Positions 17,314-25,857 of a stretch of DNA of 64,000 nt are shown piece by piece. Made by a program: the position numbers and the translations under genes. Every line of letters begins with the position of its first letter. Within the stretch, counting starts at the first letter, position 1. Source of the DNA: Sphingobacterium athyrii (GTDB taxonomy: Bacteria > Bacteroidota > Bacteroidia > Sphingobacteriales > Sphingobacteriaceae). The notes beneath the pieces were generated by a model. The model made no database searches. It had not been told where the DNA came from and saw nothing but the letters and a program-made list of their open reading frames with translations. Location of the stretch: positions 62,001 through 126,000 of the forward strand of contig NZ_QCXX01000006.1 of assembly GCF_003071065.1 (NCBI RefSeq), read 5' to 3'.

Positions 17314-17697
17314 ATGAACAAGCTTTTTAAGAAATTGGTCGCCTTTGATATGGCGATGTATGAAATCCATCATTTGGATTACGACCCTGTAGCATGTATT
17401 AAAGAGTTCTGGAGCTGTTACGACATGGATAGCTGTCGCAACTATATTGTCGAGCTCCTGACGATTTATCTGGATAGGGAAAGGAAGGTAAATCCCGCGA
17501 TCAGTACGGCTGAAGTGCAGCACTTTACTATAGCTTTATTCCGGATGCTGATGGCCTACTTTATAGTCCACTATCAAGGAATTAATCTGTCGGGGATAGA
17601 AATTTCATTTCTACGTAGCAATCGGTTTATCGCCTGTGAGCTCGAAAATAGTAAGGACATCTATGATCTTTTTTATCAGCTTTCTCAAAACCATTAA
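17314..17697 (+). CDS. Small helical protein of unknown function upstream of tlpA
   Basis: A 127-residue protein, predicted mainly helical, without signal peptide or membrane segment. Features visible are HHLDYDPVACIKEFWSCYDM (about 19-38) and a hydrophobic helix ALFRMLMAYFIVHYQGINL (about 70-88). No family recognised. Its stop is 10 bases before the most natural ATG of the TlpA-like protein, so it may be the first gene of the TlpA-SusC-SusD unit. A cytoplasmic regulatory or structural role cannot be chosen from the sequence. Confidence 0.55.
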   Translation: MNKLFKKLVAFDMAMYEIHHLDYDPVACIKEFWSCYDMDSCRNYIVELLTIYLDRERKVNPAISTAEVQHFTIALFRMLMAYFIVHYQGINLSGIEISFLRSNRFIACELENSKDIYDLFYQLSQNH

Positions 17698-17707
17698 CCA
17701 ACAAATT

Positions 17708-19894
17708 ATGAATACGTTAAAATTATTGACATCAGTCAAGAGATATAAAAATACCTACATCTGCCAAGCACTGGCCAGATACCTAAGCAGATCATACTGT
17801 AGGGGTACTGGTCGAGTGCTGACTAATGGAGCCGTACCACCTTCGGACTTTCTTCTGACCAATACCTGCCTTTCTTCTGCCTTTTATTCAGCGGGCTCCC
17901 AATTTTCTTCGGGGTTGCATCGGGGTGGCTCGACGAAAAACCGATGCCGACTCAATGAAAACCCACGGAAAGGACGAATTTGGTCAGGAGTTGGTAGGGA
18001 GTTGGTTAGTCTATTCCTTGGCACGAAAGGTACCGTTAATTCACCGTTAAGCTACCGGGAATGTACCGAAAGGGTACCAAAAAGGTACTGGAAAGGTACT
18101 AAAGAGCTACCAAAGATATACCAAAGAGTTACTAAACAGGCACAAGCTGTCAGTAGCTCACTAGCGGATCTTGGGTGTAAGTCTGATAATGCGACAACAC
18201 AATCTGCAAAAGGAGAGGATAGTAGATTGGATATTGGAAGAGAGGGAAGTTGTTTTAAATTTGATGCTTTTAAGACGTTTTATGAGCGTATGGGCTCTAA
18301 TATTAGCTCTTTTGTCGTTGATAGTATTTCAAAGGCTCAGAGAGCTTTAAAATACCTTGTTTATTTATTCGATAATAAAAGCACTTCTCGCATGCCGCTG
18401 ACATGCTTGGTTTTAGTTTTCCAATCATCTAAGTATTCTTTTAAGGTATTGAAGAGCATCAGAGCTCTTGCTTTATTGGCTCTGCTAGTTTCTATGTTTA
18501 GTTTATCGGCTCAGACGCCCCGCAAGGACAGCGGGGCCGATGGGCCAATGGTGATACCAAATGGTAAATCATTATATATTGGTGATACTATACCTGATGA
18601 ATTTTTTGTACATCAAAACAAGTTTATCAACTGGGTTAGTCAAAAAACGTTTACACGTAATCTAGAGGCAGATCGAGATAAATTGATTATTCTTGATTTT
18701 TGGGCTAGTTGGTGTAGACCATGCTTGGGCTCACTCATGCATCTGCATGAAATTCTACCCGATCTGGATACAACCAAAATTACGATTGTACCCGTTAATT
18801 ACGAACCCATAAATAAATTCCAACATTTGATGGACCGATTTAAATGGAACCATCAGACAATCTATGCGGATACTTTTTTAATGCAGTATTTTCCCAAACG
18901 TTCTATTCCGCACATGGTATGGATCAAAGACGGGCGGGTAATTGCTAAGCCTTATGCAAAGTATGCCACCGTTGAGAATTTAAAGAATGTGTTGGATGGT
19001 GAGATGCCCAAAATGTATAATGCATTGAATGTAAAATTAGCTGATCTGTCAAAGCCACTTTTTTTTAATGAAAATGCTCCTGCAACGGTTTTGCATACTA
19101 AGAAGTTTTTTAAGATCGGAGGCTATGTGGAAGAGTATGCAAGAAATATTAGTGGTATTGAAGAGCAGAGAGATAGTATCCTTTTTTATGGAATAAACCA
19201 AAAGTTGGATTATTTGCTCTATGATATTTTTAAAGATAAGGTTTTCCCGTTTTATAATATAGATAATGGCGCCGTTAAAAATAATCTTACCGCTAGCGAT
19301 AGAAAATACCTAGTATTGGACACCAAGCAAGCGACAGGATTATCGCCTTATGCCCTAGATTCGCTTTATGAGGCTTGGTCGCAGGAAAATTTGTTCAGTT
19401 ACGAGATGCGTATCCCAAAATCCTTGGGAAAGGAAAAAGGATTAGCTCTGCTGCAGCAATATTGGGCGGAGTATCTGAAAAAGACCAAAGGTTGGAATGT
19501 GCACATCGGGCTTACCCCGCCAATAAGCTATCCGGTCATCCAAGCAAAAAAATCCATTTCGGAAACCAGGAGGTTGTTCAGCCAGCCGCTCCAGAAACGT
19601 ACGGGAGATGAATACCTACAATATGATCCCTCCAAGGAAAAAGATAGTGAACATAAGCTGTCGCTTGTCATAGCTGCTTTGCTTGCCAAAACAAATGGAT
19701 ATCAGATCGATGTGGAAAATGCTTTTAACCGGATAGGTTTACTAAAGGACTTTCCTTATGCATATGAATTGCCGCGATCGTATTTCACCAAGACCAAATT
19801 AACGTCCGAAGAATTTAATGCCTTCTTGGATGCCTATGGGCTAAGGGTAGAAATCGAGAAACAGCGTGTACCTGTTTTAGTTATCGGTTATTAG
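17708..19894 (+). CDS. TlpA-like thioredoxin-fold protein with abnormal N-terminal extension
   Basis: The frame is open from 17636. The ATG at 17708, 10 bases after the previous stop, gives 728 residues. A secretion signal does not appear until about codons 248-270 of that product (ALALLALLVSMFSLSAQ), which an ATG at 18392 or a TTG at 18449 would expose. The thioredoxin domain follows, with FWASWCRPCLGS carrying the CxxC redox pair, then a long C-terminal domain of unknown fold. The 250 codons before the signal are low in recognisable protein features and contain the 11-bp repeat array (18030-18144), so they may be untranslated leader. TlpA-like proteins next to SusC/SusD are common in this group; the usual role is periplasmic thiol reduction. 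True start unresolved. Confidence 0.65.
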   Translation: MNTLKLLTSVKRYKNTYICQALARYLSRSYCRGTGRVLTNGAVPPSDFLLTNTCLSSAFYSAGSQFSSGLHRGGSTKNRCRLNENPRKGRIWSGVGRELVSLFLGTKGTVNSPLSYRECTERVPKRYWKGTKELPKIYQRVTKQAQAVSSSLADLGCKSDNATTQSAKGEDSRLDIGREGSCFKFDAFKTFYERMGSNISSFVVDSISKAQRALKYLVYLFDNKSTSRMPLTCLVLVFQSSKYSFKVLKSIRALALLALLVSMFSLSAQTPRKDSGADGPMVIPNGKSLYIGDTIPDEFFVHQNKFINWVSQKTFTRNLEADRDKLIILDFWASWCRPCLGSLMHLHEILPDLDTTKITIVPVNYEPINKFQHLMDRFKWNHQTIYADTFLMQYFPKRSIPHMVWIKDGRVIAKPYAKYATVENLKNVLDGEMPKMYNALNVKLADLSKPLFFNENAPATVLHTKKFFKIGGYVEEYARNISGIEEQRDSILFYGINQKLDYLLYDIFKDKVFPFYNIDNGAVKNNLTASDRKYLVLDTKQATGLSPYALDSLYEAWSQENLFSYEMRIPKSLGKEKGLALLQQYWAEYLKKTKGWNVHIGLTPPISYPVIQAKKSISETRRLFSQPLQKRTGDEYLQYDPSKEKDSEHKLSLVIAALLAKTNGYQIDVENAFNRIGLLKDFPYAYELPRSYFTKTKLTSEEFNAFLDAYGLRVEIEKQRVPVLVIGY
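18030..18144. repeat. Eleven-unit tandem repeat with exact 11-bp period
   Basis: Consensus GTACCAAAGAG. The A of TAC(C/T) falls at 18032, 18043, 18054, 18065, 18076, 18087, 18098, 18109, 18120, 18131 and 18142, i.e. always 11 bases apart. The first two units and the last are more degenerate. Eleven is not a multiple of three, so the period is not imposed by a protein repeat. Confidence 0.85.
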
Positions 19895-19906
19895 GGAGGT
19901 GCTGTG
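19893..19906 (+). promoter_or_regulatory. Strong Shine-Dalgarno with GTG start of susC-like gene
   Basis: AGGGAGGT directly precedes CTGTGG. The purine-rich site lies about 5 bases before GTG 19904 and fixes the start at this codon; the SusD-like gene and most others here have no such site. Confidence 0.6.
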
Positions 19907-22900
19907 GGAAAATTTTATATTTTTTTATTCTTTGTCGTGTCATCACAGGTAGTGCTGGCACAGACATATTTTGGTCGTCTGATAGGTCATCATGGTGAAA
20001 GTATACGGGGCGCTACCATAGCAACTTCTCCTGATCAAAGAAAGCTGAAAACAGATTCGTCCGGTTATTTTTCTTTCGAAAAAAAGAAAAGTGAACAGAT
20101 CAGGATTACTATGGTGGGTTACGCTCCAATGACGATGGCGCTTGGAAAGGCTCTGGACCTAGGAACGATACAATTAAGTCACGTCGACAATCAATTGGAT
20201 GAGGTGATCGTAAATACAGGGTATTACAAACTCAACAAGAATATGCTAACAGGCTCTTTTGCGACTGTAGATCAGAAAACGATCACGCGTAATCCCGCAG
20301 GTAATATTTTAGACCGCTTGGAAGGTGTGACAAGTGGTCTGCAGTTTGACCGAAGTCTGAGTGTGGGCGAGAATAAATTCCCCAATGCATTGCGGGTGCG
20401 GGGCATTAGCTCAATTGAATCTTCTACCGAACCTTTGATAATACTAGATAATTTTCCCTATGAGGGAGATATCAATGCTATCAATCCAAATGATATTGAA
20501 AGTGTAACAGTCCTGAAAGATGCTGCTGCTGCTGCCATCTGGGGAGCTAAGGCGGGGAATGGTGTTATTGTCCTCACGAGCAAAAAGGGAAACCTCAGTA
20601 CTCCGCTCAGATTCTCCTTCCAGAGTAATTGGCAGCTGACAAAAAAGCCTGATCTTCACTATAACAGACAGTTTATACCTGCAAAAGATATGATGGAGTT
20701 CGAAGAATACTTATATGGAAAGGGAAATTATTACAACATGGAGTCTCTTTATATCCCCGATTATGTTGGTTTGTTGTTTAAACGTGATGCCAAGGAGATC
20801 GCAGTAGAAGATTTTGGTACGATAAAAGCGCAAATGCAGCAGCAGGATATCCGGCAGGAAGCCAAAAAGTTGCTGTACCGAAGTGCACTAAGCCAGCGCT
20901 ATGCAATTCAGGCTAGGGGAGGTGCCGAACGGAGCAGCTACTTTATTTCAGGAAGCTACGACTATAATCCACAATCGATCATAGGCAATGGCGACCAAAG
21001 ACTGACCTTCAATATCGATCACGATTTAAAAATAGGTAACCGACTAACAGTCAATACCTACTTGCGTTACGTGGCCGATAAGGTGCAGCAGAATGGTTAT
21101 AGACTACAGCAGCTAACAGCATCGGGCTCTGGGTTGTCACCTTATGTTTTTCTACAAAACACGGACGGCACACCCGCCAGTGTCAATTATCAATTTAACC
21201 ACGCCTATCGCGACAGAGCCGAAAGCGAAGGGCTATTGGATTGGACATTTAGCCCGCTTGTAGACCGAGACAGGCGTGATATAAGTTCCTTTTCCAAACA
21301 GCTCACGCTCGGTGCCGGTTTGAATTATAAAATAGGAAGAGGATTTTCTATTGATGTAAAATATCGTTATCAACATCAGGCAGTAAAACAACAGAACCTA
21401 TATGATGCTGACAGTTATTTTGTTCGCAATCTGATCAACCAATTTACACAAGCAGATGGTACAAGAGTTATCCCACTTGGTGGAATCAAAGACGGGCAAA
21501 ACAGCGAGATCATTGGGCATAATGGCAGGATACAGCTGGATTATACGCGGCAATGGAGTGTAGAACACCAATTGGTCGCCTTGGCAGGAGCAGAGATCAG
21601 CCAAAATACATTAAGCCGGGATGTCGGTTACCGACTGTATGGTTACCGTGCGGATAATGGAACGTCCCTGATGAACCTTGATTACAGCAAGCAGTATACG
21701 ATGCGGCCAAATGGCGCAAGTGTGATACCGGCGACCCCATTTGAAGAACGCTTTACTGTGGATCGCTTCATCTCTTACTTTGCCAATGCGACCTATCTGC
21801 TGAACAGGACGCATGGACTTAGCGGAAGTGTACGATGGGATGCCTCTAACCTATTTGGGGTGAAGACTAATCAGCGGGGCGTACCGCTATGGTCTTTGGG
21901 TTTATCCGAACAGTTGCTACCGCTGTTAGGGGATCATGCCAACTGGTTGGATAAACTTACATTGCGTACAACCTATGGTTATAGCGGAAATGTTAATAAT
22001 ACGATCAGTGCATATCCATCCATGCGGATCAGTAGTGCCAATCTGACGACTGGCTTACCTTATGCAAAGTTGACCAGTGCAGGAAATCCTAATTTGAGGT
22101 GGGAAAAACTGGCTACGGTCAATTTGGGCTTGGATTTCTCGGTGCTGCAGCAAAGGGTGTCGGGATCGGTAGATTACTACGTTAAATCGGGCAAAGATCT
22201 GATAGGGCCCAATTATTTGGATCCTAGTACAGGTATATCACCCGAAGGCACGAGTTACTATATTGATAATAGGATCAATTATGCTAACCTCCGTACAAAT
22301 GGGCTCGACCTCAACCTCTCTGTAAGAGCATTGCAGGGCGTGGTCAAATGGGATATCAATCTTCTTTGGAGCATGACAAAAAATAAAATAACCAAGTATA
22401 TGGCGAATAGTAATCTTTCTATGGACCAGATGGTGAGCAATGCACAACCACGTGTTGGTTATACCCGAGACGCGCTTTATGCCTGGCATTTTAACGGCAT
22501 TAGCACTGAAAACGGCCAACTCATAACGCCTAATGGTGATCAAGAATATGCCAAATATGCTGCAAATGCAACTTTGGACGATATCCGTTTCATGGGTGCC
22601 GATTTTCCGCCTTATCAAGGATCTATGCGCCATCATATCGGATACAAAGGTTTTGAATTGAGTGCTAACCTCGAATGGAAAAATGGTTTTTATTTTCGTA
22701 GGAATACAATCGACTATTTTAAACTTTTTTATAGTGGAATCGGACATCAGGACTATTTGAAGCGATGGCAAGCACCGGGTGACGAACTGATGACCACTGT
22801 TCCTGCGGTACCTGCTACCATGGACCTGTATCGCGATGCATTATATACAAATTCGGAATTGATGATTGAAAAAGGTGATTATATCCGCCTGTCGGATGTG

Positions 22901-23074
22901 CGGTTATCTTATCAACTGCCAATGGGCAAAAAGGGAAGATTAAGTGTTTTCGGCTATGTCCGAAATGTTGGCATCCTCTGCAGGGCCAACAAGGTTGGAT
23001 TGGATCCAGATGCGGTTGCAGCAGCTTATCCCGCTCCCCGGACTTATACAGTTGGTGTACAATTAGAATGGTAA
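19904..23074 (+). CDS. SusC/RagA-family TonB-dependent outer-membrane transporter
   Basis: A 1056-residue protein with signal peptide (1-19, ending VVLAQ). A carboxypeptidase-regulatory-like domain follows (about 22-90, GRLIGHHGESIRGATI), then the plug (LDEVIVNTGYYK at about 99-110; LRVRGISSIESS; SVTVLKDAAAAAIWGAKAGNG) and a C-terminal beta barrel ending in a typical aromatic-terminal strand (VGVQLEW). No STN domain, so no direct FecR signalling. The start is GTG at 19904, preceded by AGGGAGGT, an unusually strong Shine-Dalgarno for this phylum. It is 9 bases after the TlpA-like gene and 4 bases before the SusD-like gene. Substrate unknown; the TlpA partner suggests a peptide or metal-linked ligand instead of a sugar, but this is only inference. 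Confidence 0.88.
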   Translation: MGKFYIFLFFVVSSQVVLAQTYFGRLIGHHGESIRGATIATSPDQRKLKTDSSGYFSFEKKKSEQIRITMVGYAPMTMALGKALDLGTIQLSHVDNQLDEVIVNTGYYKLNKNMLTGSFATVDQKTITRNPAGNILDRLEGVTSGLQFDRSLSVGENKFPNALRVRGISSIESSTEPLIILDNFPYEGDINAINPNDIESVTVLKDAAAAAIWGAKAGNGVIVLTSKKGNLSTPLRFSFQSNWQLTKKPDLHYNRQFIPAKDMMEFEEYLYGKGNYYNMESLYIPDYVGLLFKRDAKEIAVEDFGTIKAQMQQQDIRQEAKKLLYRSALSQRYAIQARGGAERSSYFISGSYDYNPQSIIGNGDQRLTFNIDHDLKIGNRLTVNTYLRYVADKVQQNGYRLQQLTASGSGLSPYVFLQNTDGTPASVNYQFNHAYRDRAESEGLLDWTFSPLVDRDRRDISSFSKQLTLGAGLNYKIGRGFSIDVKYRYQHQAVKQQNLYDADSYFVRNLINQFTQADGTRVIPLGGIKDGQNSEIIGHNGRIQLDYTRQWSVEHQLVALAGAEISQNTLSRDVGYRLYGYRADNGTSLMNLDYSKQYTMRPNGASVIPATPFEERFTVDRFISYFANATYLLNRTHGLSGSVRWDASNLFGVKTNQRGVPLWSLGLSEQLLPLLGDHANWLDKLTLRTTYGYSGNVNNTISAYPSMRISSANLTTGLPYAKLTSAGNPNLRWEKLATVNLGLDFSVLQQRVSGSVDYYVKSGKDLIGPNYLDPSTGISPEGTSYYIDNRINYANLRTNGLDLNLSVRALQGVVKWDINLLWSMTKNKITKYMANSNLSMDQMVSNAQPRVGYTRDALYAWHFNGISTENGQLITPNGDQEYAKYAANATLDDIRFMGADFPPYQGSMRHHIGYKGFELSANLEWKNGFYFRRNTIDYFKLFYSGIGHQDYLKRWQAPGDELMTTVPAVPATMDLYRDALYTNSELMIEKGDYIRLSDVRLSYQLPMGKKGRLSVFGYVRNVGILCRANKVGLDPDAVAAAYPAPRTYTVGVQLEW

Positions 23075-23078
23075 GAAA

Positions 23079-24443
23079 ATGAAAAAATTAATCATACTGG
23101 GATTGACTATTGCTTTGACATCAGCATGCAATCCAGATTTTTTAGATATAAAGAGAGATCGTAAGCAGGTGATCCCAGAATCTTTAGATGATTTTAACTT
23201 GCTTTTAGGCGATGTAAGCCTTTTTAGCGGAAGCAGTGCTGCTTCGATGCGATCGGCCGCTGCTGAGGAGTTTACGTTAAGTGAAAGTGCTTGGGATCTG
23301 ATCACGACCTTTGGTGAAAAGAATGCTTACCGCTGGCAGGATGAAAGATTTATGGATACTGAATGTCCGGATTGGAATTATGGTTACAAGCGGATTTTGT
23401 CGGCTCATATTATCTTGGAAGGGCTTTCCAAAATTGAACGTACCGGCGCTAATGCAAACGTGTACGATCAGGTTAAAGGAAAGGCATTGTTCCATCGGGC
23501 TAATGCCTACTTTCAGCTGGCTAGTGAGTTTGCAGCGCCAATAGGGGATGAGGAACACAACGCCTATGGCTTGCCCTTACGCAAGTCCGCCGATCCGCAG
23601 GAAGTGTCGATTCGTTCTTCGGTATCGGAGACGTATAATAGTATTTTGGAAGATCTTTTAGCTGCACAGCAACTGCTGGGTGTTGAATCGACTGATTTTT
23701 ATCAGCCGTCAAAAAGTACTGCTTATGCATTGTCGGCTCGTGTATATCTCGCTATGGGACGCTACAATGATGCGTTGGAGGCAGCGAAAACGGTACTCGA
23801 CGGTGCTGGTAAATTATTGAATTATCAAAACTTTTCGGCAAGTAGCCGTTACTCGTTCCCAAGTAGAGGTGTAGGTAATTCAGAGATTCTTTTCTATGAT
23901 CAAGGCTATTCAACCGAATCCGTAGCGCCTACCAAAGGACGGATAAATGCTGATCTTATAACAAGCTATGCCGAGAACGATCTTCGGAAAAATTTATTCT
24001 TCAAGCTGGAATCCGATGGGTTATACTCTTACAAAGGTTCATATGTAGGGTCCAGTAGTGTATTCACCGGCTTGGCGTTGGATGAAATGTATTTGATTTA
24101 TGCGGAATGTTTGATCAGAGCAGGACAAGTACAATTGGGGTTAGATAAGTTAAATGAGTTGTTGGTAACACGTTTTGCAAAGAATACCTACCAAGAATAC
24201 AAAGGTTTGGAAAAAAACGCGGCGTTGGATCTGGTATTGCTAGAGAGACGCAAACAGCTACTGATAAGGGGGCTTCGATGGATTGATCTGAGACGGTTTA
24301 ATTTTATAGAGAACCGAAATATTCAACTTCATCGTGCATTAGCTGGGGAAATGTATACGCTAATGGCAAAAGACTTGAAATTTACATTTTTGGCGCCCAA
24401 TAATGTTATTGTTAACTCAAAAGTTATTCAATTTCCGAGATAA
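23079..24443 (+). CDS. SusD/RagB-family surface lipoprotein
   Basis: A 454-residue lipoprotein: signal MKKLIILGLTIALTSAC with the lipobox Cys at 17, then the SusD-like region. Typical elements are the N-terminal LSESAWDL...W...Y..I..AHIILEGL, a TPR-like helical core (FHRANAYFQLASEF; ALSARVYLAMGRYNDAL) and a C-terminal end with LVLLERRKQLLIRGLRWIDLRRFN. It would cap the SusC barrel at 19904-23074 and bind the ligand at the cell surface. It starts 4 bases after susC and is followed by a good terminator. Confidence 0.88.
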   Translation: MKKLIILGLTIALTSACNPDFLDIKRDRKQVIPESLDDFNLLLGDVSLFSGSSAASMRSAAAEEFTLSESAWDLITTFGEKNAYRWQDERFMDTECPDWNYGYKRILSAHIILEGLSKIERTGANANVYDQVKGKALFHRANAYFQLASEFAAPIGDEEHNAYGLPLRKSADPQEVSIRSSVSETYNSILEDLLAAQQLLGVESTDFYQPSKSTAYALSARVYLAMGRYNDALEAAKTVLDGAGKLLNYQNFSASSRYSFPSRGVGNSEILFYDQGYSTESVAPTKGRINADLITSYAENDLRKNLFFKLESDGLYSYKGSYVGSSSVFTGLALDEMYLIYAECLIRAGQVQLGLDKLNELLVTRFAKNTYQEYKGLEKNAALDLVLLERRKQLLIRGLRWIDLRRFNFIENRNIQLHRALAGEMYTLMAKDLKFTFLAPNNVIVNSKVIQFPR

Positions 24444-24449
24444 ATTAAT

Positions 24450-24484
24450 TGGCCTCATACCGTTTAGATATGAGGCCATTTTTT
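24450..24484 (+). terminator. Intrinsic terminator of TlpA-SusC-SusD operon
   Basis: Stem TGGCCTCATA / TATGAGGCCA (24450-24459 and 24469-24478), 9-base loop, then TTTTTT. Confidence 0.85.
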
Positions 24485-24496
24485 GAAGTTTAATGA

Positions 24497-24829
24497 TTAT
24501 TTGTAGTTTGTGCGATCTAATTCGGAGACACCCGGAAGGGCTTTAGCAGCTGAAACCTGCACTCCATCTAGATTAAAGTTATTGTCATTTTGTAACTGGA
24601 TAGTACAACGCTCAGGATGCGGTTCGCTTTCGCATTCACCTCCTTGGCTTGGATCCATCGTTACGGCACCAATGGTGTCATCATCAGGATTTGTTCCTTG
24701 AGTCTGAATTAAATACCAGTTTGTTGCAAACATTGATTTTGCATAACTAAAACCTCCATAACCTAATAAAAGTGTCATGGCAAATACGGCCAAGCCGTGT
24801 TTTTTAATAGAATTAAATGAATTTTTCAT
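24497..24829 (-). CDS. Secreted small protein, DUF6520-like
   Basis: A 110-residue protein with an N-terminal signal or membrane helix (HGLAVFAMTLLLGYGGFSYA, about 11-30). A short mature part follows with a WYLIQTQGTNPDDD motif and two cysteines (ECESEPHPERC). The layout fits small Bacteroidota proteins of the DUF6520 type, frequently found beside MauE/DoxX-like membrane proteins, as here (25007-25549, same strand). Function unknown; the two Cys could form a disulfide. Confidence 0.6.
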   Translation of the reverse strand: MKNSFNSIKKHGLAVFAMTLLLGYGGFSYAKSMFATNWYLIQTQGTNPDDDTIGAVTMDPSQGGECESEPHPERCTIQLQNDNNFNLDGVQVSAAKALPGVSELDRTNYK

Positions 24830-25006
24830 GTTTTTAATTTTTAAGTTTTTACTTTAGTTTTTAAATTTCTTTCTTATCCCTTCGATGCGTCGGTTTTCTG
24901 TACGTAGCCGTCGACAACAGCGCTGGAATACCATAAGTGTCTTTTGGCAGACGCGCCCTTCACCCGGATTAGCCTTGAATCCAAGTTCCGCTGTTGATTT
25001 GATACA

Positions 25007-25549
25007 CTATTCTTTTTGTAGCCTAGGGCTGGTTTTCAATTCTCTGGCAGTTGGTGAACCTGAATTCACCTGTAAACTTGTAATATCATCACTGGCATTA
25101 TTTTCTATGATTCGATTGACCGGAGAATGATGTTTTAAAATGGCGAGCTCAAGCCATAAGCCTAAGAGGCTGACGACTAGAAAGCCCATATTGAGCCAAA
25201 GATGGGCCACCCAGCCCAACTGATGGAATACGAGCCCGCAACCGCAGGGAATTTTGCCCCATACTTTTAGGACAGCTAAGCCTACGTAAGCCACAAAAAC
25301 GAGCATCATCAAAGACGACAAGCTGAATGCCCATATCCTTGTCTTTGGCATTATAAAAAGCAGGCCAACGGCAAGTTCGAGAGGAGGCAAGGTATAAGCT
25401 AAGAACATACCCAACTGGTCGCTAAAAGGTTGCTGGATCATAGCAGACTTGAATAGTTCATAGTTGATGAACTTGTCCAGACTGATCGGGATCCAAAGGG
25501 CCATCAGTGTGATGAGGATGATCTGGTATATAATCTTTTTTGCTTTCAT
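25007..25549 (-). CDS. MauE/DoxX-family redox-associated membrane protein
   Basis: A 180-residue protein from ATG 25549 (MKAKKIIYQI); a longer frame reaches 25597 but would begin inside a hairpin. Four membrane helices: about 5-22, 48-68, 75-100 and 120-145. A CGCG motif (GKIPCGCGLVFHQLG) lies on the loop before the last helix, as in MauE-like proteins linked to thiol chemistry. It is upstream of the DUF6520-like gene on the same strand with 177 bases between. Together with the TlpA-like protein this points to a periplasmic thiol-redox theme, which is inference. Confidence 0.7.
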   Translation of the reverse strand: MKAKKIIYQIILITLMALWIPISLDKFINYELFKSAMIQQPFSDQLGMFLAYTLPPLELAVGLLFIMPKTRIWAFSLSSLMMLVFVAYVGLAVLKVWGKIPCGCGLVFHQLGWVAHLWLNMGFLVVSLLGLWLELAILKHHSPVNRIIENNASDDITSLQVNSGSPTARELKTSPRLQKE

Positions 25550-25589
25550 TGTTATACTGTGTAAGTCTGAAAGCAAAGGAAGGACAAAG

Positions 25590-25620
25590 CGGCTCAATCC
25601 TATCTAGAAGGATTGAGCCG
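25590..25620. promoter_or_regulatory. Perfect hairpin upstream of the MauE-like gene
   Basis: CGGCTCAATCCT / AGGATTGAGCCG (25590-25601, 25609-25620) with loop ATCTAGA. No U tract follows on the minus strand. It could be an operator or a leader hairpin of the gene starting at 25549. Confidence 0.5.
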
Positions 25621-25778
25621 ATGAATCAGCCTTTAAAGTACCTTAAACAACTGTGAATTTTAAAAAAGGGGAGATGGGATACATTTTTAGGACAAATGCT
25701 GGTGGGGGATATCGGACTGAAAGGGAGGCTTAGAACTCAGTTTGAGCAAAGGGTATCTGGATCTGCTGACCAAGTTCG

Positions 25779-25813
25779 CTAGGGGGATAAAGTAGAATCC
25801 CCCTAGTTTTTTT
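25779..25813 (+). terminator. Strong intrinsic terminator without an upstream plus-strand gene
   Basis: Stem CTAGGGGGAT / ATCCCCCTAG (25779-25788, 25797-25806) followed by TTTTTTT at 25807-25813. The closest annotated plus-strand gene ends more than 1.3 kb upstream, behind its own terminator, and the genes on both sides are on the minus strand. The only ORFs between 25620 and 25779 on the plus strand are 11 and 19 codons. Confidence 0.75.
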
Positions 25814-25857
25814 AGAAAACCGTTTTAATCTATTTTAAAGAGGTATTTAAATCTCAA

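Noticed and set aside
19375..19611. Second-frame ORF inside the TlpA-like gene
   Set aside because: It is a shadow of the long gene, with no start context or domain.
25590..25620. Terminator call for the CGGCTCAATCCT hairpin
   Set aside because: It has no U tract and no gene upstream that would end there; kept as a possible regulatory hairpin.
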